From assembly GCA_964622305.1 (NCBI GenBank), contig CAZUPR010000046.1:1-10795 (forward strand): a DNA stretch of 10,795 nt, in the 5' to 3' direction. Shown here in pieces: positions 6,052 through 10,795 of this stretch (position 1 is its first letter; each line of letters begins with the position of its first letter). The DNA comes from SKKY01 sp964622305 (GTDB taxonomy: Bacteria > Bacillota > Peptococcia > Peptococcales > SKKY01). Position numbers and translations under genes: made by a program. The notes under the pieces were generated by a model, which did no database searches, was not told the DNA's origin, and saw only the letters and a list, made by a program, of their open reading frames with translations.

Positions 6052-6257
6052 TGGCTAGACGGCCACGCTCAAGATATCCGCCTGGATACTACCACGTCAT
6101 GAATCGCGGAAACGCCCGTGAAAGAATTTTTTCATCGGCAGCGGACAAAAATCACTATAAGAAACTGGCTAAGAAAATTTTTGAAGACTACCCGACTGAA
6201 ATCTTAGCCTGGTGCATCATGGATAATCATTTTCATTTTGTTTTAAAGGGCGAACCT
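6051..6257 (+). CDS. REP-associated tyrosine transposase (RAYT, Y1_Tnp), interrupted by gap
   Basis: This is the N-terminal part of a single-strand DNA transposase of the IS200/IS605-related Y1 family. The 69 visible residues hold the typical beginning RYPPGYYHVMNRGNARERIF and the metal-binding HUH motif in WCIMDNHFHFVLKGEP. Family members also need a catalytic Tyr in a later helix, which is hidden by the N-run. The start ATG at 6051 overlaps the previous stop and has AGGAGG 7 nt upstream. After the gap, at 6358-6393, all that remains before the terminator is a short tail in an unknowable frame, so neither integrity nor length can be judged. Palindromes C and D of the same repeat family lie on either side, which supports a REP-linked RAYT rather than an ordinary insertion sequence. 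Confidence 0.88.
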
Positions 6258-6357
6258 NNNNNNNNNNNNNNNNNNNNNNNNNNNNNNNNNNNNNNNNNNN
6301 NNNNNNNNNNNNNNNNNNNNNNNNNNNNNNNNNNNNNNNNNNNNNNNNNNNNNNNNN
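6258..6357. other. Assembly gap of 100 N inside the RAYT gene
   Basis: This is again exactly 100 N, so a placeholder. It removes the transposase region carrying the expected catalytic tyrosine. Translating across it has no meaning. Confidence 0.97.
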
Positions 6358-6393
6358 ATGTTACTTACCGTTTAGACTTAGCTTAATAGAAAG

Positions 6394-6427
6394 AAAATCC
6401 CGGGCTTAATGCCACCCGGGATTTTTT
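6394..6427. terminator. Bidirectional terminator between RAYT and ndk
   Basis: AAAATCCCGGG (6394-6404) pairs perfectly with CCCGGGATTTT (6415-6425) around a 10-nt loop, followed by a T6 run on plus. On minus the hairpin ends TTTTCTTTC. It sits between convergent genes and can end both the RAYT unit and the ndk operon. Confidence 0.85.
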
Positions 6428-6473
6428 CTGTTTTATTGCATAAAAGCAACATTATGCACATTTATATTCATTT

Positions 6474-6500
6474 TCAGACAGAATGTTGCGTCCCTTTTAT
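6474..6500. repeat. REP-like palindrome D, solitary half-unit
   Basis: Only one arm is present: ACAGAATGTTGCGTCCC, flanked by TTTTATTCG. The match to the TTTCATTCGGACAGAATG context of copy B is clear. The ndk stop codon (6499-6497) lies within its edge. No opposite arm is visible nearby. Confidence 0.75.
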
Positions 6501-6946
6501 TCGAAGAGCCATTTTTCTGGAAGGTATTCGTAGGATACTAGTTCTTCTGCTTTGAAGTATACTGCTAATTCTTTTTCTGCGCTTTCGACGCTGTCGGATC
6601 CGTGGATGATGTTTCTGCCGATATCCTGGCCGAAGTCTCCTCTGATTGTTCCAGGTGCTGCATCGGCTGGATTGGTGGATCCCATCATTTTTCTAGCTTG
6701 GGCTACCACGTCTTGACCTGCAAAACACATAGCCATTACTGGTGCTGATGTGATGTATTCGATTAGTCCTGGATAGAAAGGTTTGCCCACGTGCTCAGCA
6801 TAGTGCTGGCCTGCTAGTTCTTCGGAAACTTGAATTAGTTTCATTCCCAGCATTTTAAATCCTTTTGCTTCAAATCTTTTTACGATTTCACCAACCAGAC
6901 CTCTTTGTACACCATCTGGTTTGATCATAAGAAACGTTTTTTCCAT
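6497..6946 (-). CDS. ndk: Nucleoside diphosphate kinase
   Basis: Ndk transfers the gamma phosphate from ATP to other (d)NDPs through a phosphohistidine and balances the NTP pool in the cytosol. The 149-residue protein is of normal length. It shows FLMIKPDGVQRGLVGEI (5-21), KPFYPGLIEYITSAPVMAM (55-73), MGSTNPADAAPGTIRGDF (88-105) and the active-site NIIHGSDS with His115. The C-terminal EKWLFE resembles the usual WIYE ending. GGAGG lies about 10 nt before the ATG, a slightly long spacing. It follows ftsH by 60 nt with no terminator seen, so it is probably the last gene of the ppx-tilS-ftsH-ndk unit, ended by the hairpin at 6394-6427. Its codons are more often A/T-ending than those of tilS or ftsH, which may simply reflect high expression. 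Confidence 0.97.
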   Translation of the reverse strand: MEKTFLMIKPDGVQRGLVGEIVKRFEAKGFKMLGMKLIQVSEELAGQHYAEHVGKPFYPGLIEYITSAPVMAMCFAGQDVVAQARKMMGSTNPADAAPGTIRGDFGQDIGRNIIHGSDSVESAEKELAVYFKAEELVSYEYLPEKWLFE

Positions 6947-7006
6947 AAATTGTCATCCTCCAAAATTTAATTTCATTTTTTGTGTTTCTATCTTAAAATT
7001 TATTTT

Positions 7007-8983
7007 TTACTTTTCTTCTTCAGTGTCTGAGTCACTGGTATCATCGACCAGCACATCAACACTTGATTCAGATGGGGTTTCCTGGCTTTCGGCTGGCGCT
7101 TCATCGGAGCTAGCTTCTGGCTCCGGCAGGCCAAATCTTTCCCGCTCTATCCTGTCGCTTTCTTCAAAAACATCGGTCCGTCCTTCCATTAAAGCATAGA
7201 ATTCCTTAGCATCGATAGTTTCCCTCTCTTTAAGGGACTCGGCAATCAGAATCAGGGCATCCATATTTTCGGACAAAATCTTCTCGGCCTTCTCGTAACA
7301 CTCAACAATCATGGCCTTGGCTTCCTTATCGATTGAAAAAGCTACAGCCTCGGAGTAGTTGCGATCTCTGGCGATGTCCCGGCCCAGGAATACCTGGTGG
7401 TCCTTTTTGTTACCAAAGGTCATTGGTCCAAGTTCCTTGCTCATCCCCCACTCGGTAATCATCTGGCGGATGGTGTCGGTTGCCCGTTCCAGGTCATTGG
7501 AAGCACCGGTAGAAATTTCTTTCAGCACCAGTTGCTCAGCCACCCGGCCACCCAAAAGGGTTGTAACCTTGTCGATAAGCTGACTTCTGGTGATATAGTT
7601 TGCATCCTCTCTGGGCAAGAAAAGCGTGTAACCGCCTGCGCGCCCTCTGGGGATAATTGTAACCTTGTGAAGCTGATCGGCGTGCTCAAGTTTGGCCGCA
7701 ACCAAGGCGTGACCTGTTTCGTGATAGGCCACGATATTTTTTTCATAATCGCTGATAACCCGGGATTTTTTCTCAGGACCTGCGATAACTCTTTCGATGG
7801 ATTCCTGCAATTCCTTCATGTGAATTTTCTTCAAACCCTTGCGGGCTGCCAGTAGTGCGCCCTCGTTAACCAGGTTGGCAAGATCGGCACCAGTAAAGCC
7901 AGGTGTAGCCTTGGCCAGAATCCTTGGATTAACATCTTCATCAATAGGCTTGTTTCTCATGTGAACCTTTAAAATTGCCTCCCTGCCCACAACATCGGGG
8001 CGGTCGACTGTAACCTGACGGTCAAAACGACCAGGTCTTAGGAGGGCCGGATCAAGAATATCCGGTCTGTTTGTGGCGGCGATGACGATGACACTCTGAT
8101 TGCCTTCGAAACCATCCATCTCAACCAAAAGCTGGTTAAGAGTTTGCTCTCTCTCGTCGTGACCTCCACCCAGGCCTGCACCTCTTTGGCGGCCGACGGC
8201 GTCGATCTCGTCAATGAAGACGATACAGGGAGCTGTTTTTTTAGCTTGTTCGAAAAGATCGCGAACCCGGGATGCACCCACACCCACGAACATTTCAACA
8301 AAGTCGGAACCACTTATTGTATAGAAAGGAACCTTGGCCTCGCCGGCCACTGCACGGGCCAGGAGGGTTTTACCAGTTCCGGGAGGTCCAAATAAGAGGA
8401 CTCCTTTGGGAATTTTGGCACCCAGGGCCAGAAATTTCTTGGGGTTTTTGAGGAATTCGACAATCTCCTCAAGCTCCTCTTTGACCTCATCGGCGCCAGC
8501 CACATCGGCAAAAGTGACCTTAACCTTGTCTTCAGACTGAAGCTTTGCCCGGCTCTTGCCAAACTGCATAACCCGGCCACCGCCGCCCTGCCCCTGCTGC
8601 ATAACAAAGAAAAAGACCCCTATTATCAGCAAAATGGGTAAAAGACTGGTCACGATGCTGAGCCAAACCGGTGGAAGCGGAGTTGGTTCCTGGTCAATGA
8701 CAACCGTATTTTCGCGCAAAACTGTAATCATTTCGTTGTAGCCCTTAGGGACTTGTATGAGGAAAACTTTATCGTCTAAAGTTACCCCTTCTACCTTTTG
8801 GTAATTATCTTCTGTAATTATTTTTACCTGTTTAACTTCACCTGCTTCAACCGCGTCCATAAATTCAGAAAAGTTATTTAAGGGAGCTGGCTGAACTTCC
8901 GGCTCACTGGTTAATCTGAGAGCTGTGACGGCGATTAAAACGATCATTAAGTATATAGCCAGGTTTTTAAAAACTCTGTTCAC
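7007..8983 (-). CDS. ftsH: ATP-dependent zinc metalloprotease FtsH
   Basis: FtsH is a membrane-anchored hexameric AAA+ protease that degrades damaged membrane proteins and some regulators. The 658-residue product has transmembrane segments at about 7-24 and 107-127 around an extracytoplasmic loop, then Walker A GPPGTGKT (199-206), pore motif MFVGVG (231-236), Walker B IVFIDE (254-259), the second region of homology with NRPDILDPALLRPGRFDR (305-322), zinc site HETGH (421-425) and third ligand Asp497 in ASNDLERATD. The last 40 residues are an acidic, Ser-rich disordered tail. The start is GTG at 8983, with AAGGAG 7 nt upstream. It is 64 nt after tilS; the hpt gene often found between them in Bacillota is absent. 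Confidence 0.98.
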   Translation of the reverse strand: MNRVFKNLAIYLMIVLIAVTALRLTSEPEVQPAPLNNFSEFMDAVEAGEVKQVKIITEDNYQKVEGVTLDDKVFLIQVPKGYNEMITVLRENTVVIDQEPTPLPPVWLSIVTSLLPILLIIGVFFFVMQQGQGGGGRVMQFGKSRAKLQSEDKVKVTFADVAGADEVKEELEEIVEFLKNPKKFLALGAKIPKGVLLFGPPGTGKTLLARAVAGEAKVPFYTISGSDFVEMFVGVGASRVRDLFEQAKKTAPCIVFIDEIDAVGRQRGAGLGGGHDEREQTLNQLLVEMDGFEGNQSVIVIAATNRPDILDPALLRPGRFDRQVTVDRPDVVGREAILKVHMRNKPIDEDVNPRILAKATPGFTGADLANLVNEGALLAARKGLKKIHMKELQESIERVIAGPEKKSRVISDYEKNIVAYHETGHALVAAKLEHADQLHKVTIIPRGRAGGYTLFLPREDANYITRSQLIDKVTTLLGGRVAEQLVLKEISTGASNDLERATDTIRQMITEWGMSKELGPMTFGNKKDHQVFLGRDIARDRNYSEAVAFSIDKEAKAMIVECYEKAEKILSENMDALILIAESLKERETIDAKEFYALMEGRTDVFEESDRIERERFGLPEPEASSDEAPAESQETPSESSVDVLVDDTSDSDTEEEK

Positions 8984-9047
8984 AAAACGTCTCCTTCCAA
9001 GTCGAATCCCGATATCATTCTAATTTTTTTGATACTAGTAAACTTTA

Positions 9048-10547
9048 TCATATTGAGACTCTTTTTTCAAACTCAAATCCCTGGGGAAAGTTGGCCGAAA
9101 AAACCAAACCGGGGATCCAGAGGACCTCCTTGCCCAGAGCTAAAAGGAGAAGGTCGTCACGTTCATCCTGGGGGATTTTCTTTTCGATTAAAAATTTTTT
9201 CAAGGGCTTGGTGCGCCCGGCCGCCGGCTTGATGAAATCTCCGGGGCGTCGGGTCCTAAATTCACATTGGGGGACGCAACATTCTGTCCGAACAGAATGT
9301 TGCGTCCCCAGATGCAAATCTGTGGAAAGTGTGGATATTGTTGATAAGTCCAGCTTGATTTTGCGTCCCTGGCCGGCTGGCAGGGTAATTTCGCCTTTTT
9401 CCGTCAATATCTCCTGAAGTGTTGAGAAATCCAAACCCTGGGGGTAGAGGGCGGAAAAAGTTTCCTGCTTCAGATTTGCATCTTCCGGCAGCCGGGCTCC
9501 TAAGGCCTCTTCTTTATCCGTAAAAAGAAAATCTACCTTATCGTAGGTTACTCTCATCTGCCAGCTGGCAGAGAGGGCGTAGTAACGCTGGCCTTTTTCT
9601 TGTAGAAGAAGCTGTCGCATTTTTTCAAGCTTAGCAAAGCTGACACCGGCATCTAAATTTTTTAAAATTTCCAGCAAGAGCCGTCGCTGCCTGGCTGGTG
9701 CCAGCTCCAGGAAAGCTACCTTGCTCATAAACAAATTCTTGCCAGCAGGCTGCATGCCAAGTTCAGCTTCCTCTTCTCTATCTTTTCCTACCAGCTGAGC
9801 AAAATCTTTCTGGGACAGCTGGGCCAAATAGGCATCTTCTTCCTCTAAAATATCCATAGTGCGGGCCAGTGAGGCCACAATTTCCGGATTATATTCCTTC
9901 TTCAAAAGCGGCAAAAGCTCCAGACGAATCTTGTTACGCAAGTAAAGGGCCTGCTCATTAGAAGGATCTTTAAAATAGGGCAGCTGATGTTGCTGACAGT
10001 ACTCCAAAATTTCTTCCTTAGAGTAGGAAATCAAAGGCCGCCAGATGGACAGAGCCCCAAAATCGTCCTGGCCTGGCATGGCGCTCAGTCCCTGAGCCCC
10101 CGCTCCGTGAAAAAGATGAATAAAAAAACTCTCCGCCCGGTCATCCCGGTGATGTGCGAGAGCTAAATGTCTTGTATTAAATTCCTGGGCCAGGCTGGCG
10201 AAAAAATCCCGGCGAACCTGGTGGCCGGCATCCTGAGAAGAAATTTTCTTTTGACTGGCTAAAAGCCCAACGTCTGTGCGAAGGGAGCGATAAATACTGG
10301 GGGGCTCAACCATCTGCCGCAAAAGTTCTTCTTCTCGGTCTGCCTGGTCTCCCCGAAACATATGGTTAATGTGGGCCAAAACAAGTTGAAAATTCTGACG
10401 CTGGGGATGATTTTCCAAAAGATGCCAGAGGGCCATGGAATCGGGGCCACCTGATAGTCCCAGAATAAGAGTTGGCTTTTGATTTAAAGCAGGGTCCATA
10501 GCCCACAAAAATGGAAGCTGATTTTTTAATTTAAGAGTCCTGGCCAT
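9048..10547 (-). CDS. tilS: tRNA(Ile)-lysidine synthetase, carrying a translated REP-like insert
   Basis: TilS converts C34 of the tRNA-Ile CAU anticodon to lysidine with ATP and lysine, so that it reads AUA. The 499-residue protein shows the PP-loop LGLSGGPDSMAL (29-40), HINHMFRGDQADREEE and HHRDDRAES in the N-terminal domain, then the TilS substrate-binding region and the C-terminal domain FRTRRPGDFIKP...KPLKKFLIEKKIPQDERD...LWIPG. Residues 412-428 (HLGTQHSVRTECCVPQC) are encoded by a REP-like palindrome just before the FRTRRPGD strand. No frameshift or stop results, so the enzyme is probably functional with a longer surface loop. The start is 2 nt after the ppx stop, with AGGGGA upstream. 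Without the insert the length would be about 482, normal for the family. Confidence 0.96.
   Translation of the reverse strand: MARTLKLKNQLPFLWAMDPALNQKPTLILGLSGGPDSMALWHLLENHPQRQNFQLVLAHINHMFRGDQADREEELLRQMVEPPSIYRSLRTDVGLLASQKKISSQDAGHQVRRDFFASLAQEFNTRHLALAHHRDDRAESFFIHLFHGAGAQGLSAMPGQDDFGALSIWRPLISYSKEEILEYCQQHQLPYFKDPSNEQALYLRNKIRLELLPLLKKEYNPEIVASLARTMDILEEEDAYLAQLSQKDFAQLVGKDREEEAELGMQPAGKNLFMSKVAFLELAPARQRRLLLEILKNLDAGVSFAKLEKMRQLLLQEKGQRYYALSASWQMRVTYDKVDFLFTDKEEALGARLPEDANLKQETFSALYPQGLDFSTLQEILTEKGEITLPAGQGRKIKLDLSTISTLSTDLHLGTQHSVRTECCVPQCEFRTRRPGDFIKPAAGRTKPLKKFLIEKKIPQDERDDLLLLALGKEVLWIPGLVFSANFPQGFEFEKRVSI
9265..9314. repeat. REP-like palindrome E inside tilS
   Basis: This is the cleanest copy. 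The perfect 18-bp arms are GGGGACGCAACATTCTGT (9270-9287) and its complement (9292-9309), around loop CCGA, with imperfect CATT and AGATG edges. It contains no stop codon in any of the six frames. Confidence 0.95.
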
Positions 10548-10549
10548 TC

Positions 10550-10795
10550 CTATCTCCCCTCCGCCAAGGCGTAAAGTAAATCTTTTTCCGAGATGGTGAC
10601 CTCAAAAAAAGCAAAATTTTCCATAAATTCCAAGAGAATTTGTAGACCAAAAACGATAATATCCGCCCGCTGAGGCTGGAGTCCGGGCACTTTTTTTCTA
10701 TCCTCCAGGTCCAAATTCAAAAGCATGTCCTGGATCTGCCTGACTTCATCCAGGGTCATGACCAGGCCGTGAACCTTGGTCCAGTCATATTCTGC
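10550..10795 (-). CDS. Ppx/GppA phosphatase family protein, C-terminal end only
   Basis: The window ends inside this gene: 81 codons to the TAG at 10552-10550 are visible, and the frame stays open to the edge. Family members are exopolyphosphatases or pppGpp phosphatases of the actin-like ATPase fold. The recognisable part is PGLQPQRADIIVFGLQILLEFMENFAFFEVTISEKDLLYALAEGR (in pieces: GLQPQRADII, FGLQILLEFM, ISEKDLLYALAEGR), the usual closing signature in which the RAD motif precedes the last helices and a final strand. Polyphosphate and pppGpp activity cannot be told apart from this fragment. It overlaps nothing, but its stop is 2 nt from the tilS start, so the two are in one transcript. The methionine at 10759 is internal. 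Confidence 0.85.
   Translation of the reverse strand, partial: AEYDWTKVHGLVMTLDEVRQIQDMLLNLDLEDRKKVPGLQPQRADIIVFGLQILLEFMENFAFFEVTISEKDLLYALAEGR

Noticed and set aside
6358..6386. Tail VTYRLDLA taken as the RAYT C-terminus
   Set aside because: The gap length is a placeholder, so the frame after it is unknown. Known RAYTs are longer and need a catalytic Tyr region.
6437..6458. Second hairpin TGCATAA/TTATGCA downstream of ndk
   Set aside because: Only 7 A/T-rich pairs and no adjoining T-run; the GC-rich hairpin at 6394-6427 is the better terminator.
7397..7855. Plus-strand open frame of 152 codons opposite ftsH (similar: 2321-2692 opposite the ATPase, 4426-4758 opposite prfA)
   Set aside because: They are antisense to strongly conserved genes, with no ribosome site and no recognisable domain.
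1820..9314. CRISPR-like array, because GGGGACGCAAC recurs many times
   Set aside because: Copies are inverted pairs at irregular distances of hundreds to thousands of bases, with no spacers or cas genes.

Overview
The window looks like a draft-scaffold segment of a Gram-positive bacterium, most likely a Bacillota member of the Clostridia type. The evidence is two LytR-CpsA-Psr (LCP) wall-polymer ligases in tandem, a prfA-prmC pair, a ppx-tilS-ftsH order, strong AGGAGG-type ribosome binding sites, GTG and TTG starts, and extended -10 promoters. Nearly all genes are on the minus strand. Two runs of exactly 100 N (1848-1947 and 6258-6357) are assembly gaps whose true length is unknown. No more precise taxon can be supported from this sequence.

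Layout, left to right. Positions 1-1759 hold two LCP genes, the downstream one cut by the window edge. A promoter, a half palindrome and a gap follow. At 1949-3196 is a stand-alone AAA_14/DUF4143 ATPase with its own promoter. Positions 3197-3542 carry no gene but hold a compound palindrome, a strong terminator and a candidate small structured RNA. Positions 3543-5478 are prmC and prfA, overlapping, with a promoter at 5530-5558. Positions 5479-5808 hold the largest compound palindrome. On the plus strand, 5809-6257 encodes a small unknown protein and then a REP-associated tyrosine transposase (RAYT) broken by the second gap. A bidirectional terminator separates it from the minus-strand block ndk, ftsH, tilS and the end of ppx (6497-10795). 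That block is probably one operon: tilS starts 2 nt after the ppx stop, and the other gaps are about 60 nt.

The accessory theme is one dispersed palindrome family with core GGGGACGCAACATTCTGT, present at five sites (about eleven half-units). The RAYT gene lies between two of them, so this is a REP/RAYT ('REPtron') arrangement. The copies sit in striking places. One lies inside tilS and is translated in frame. One touches the ndk stop codon. Two place a TTGCGT hexamer exactly 17 bp upstream of an extended -10 (prfA and the LCP genes). One abuts the ATPase promoter. The rest of the window is housekeeping: translation termination (prfA, prmC), tRNA-Ile lysidine formation (tilS), membrane proteolysis (ftsH), nucleotide balance (ndk), polyphosphate or (p)ppGpp metabolism (ppx) and cell-wall polymer attachment (LCP).
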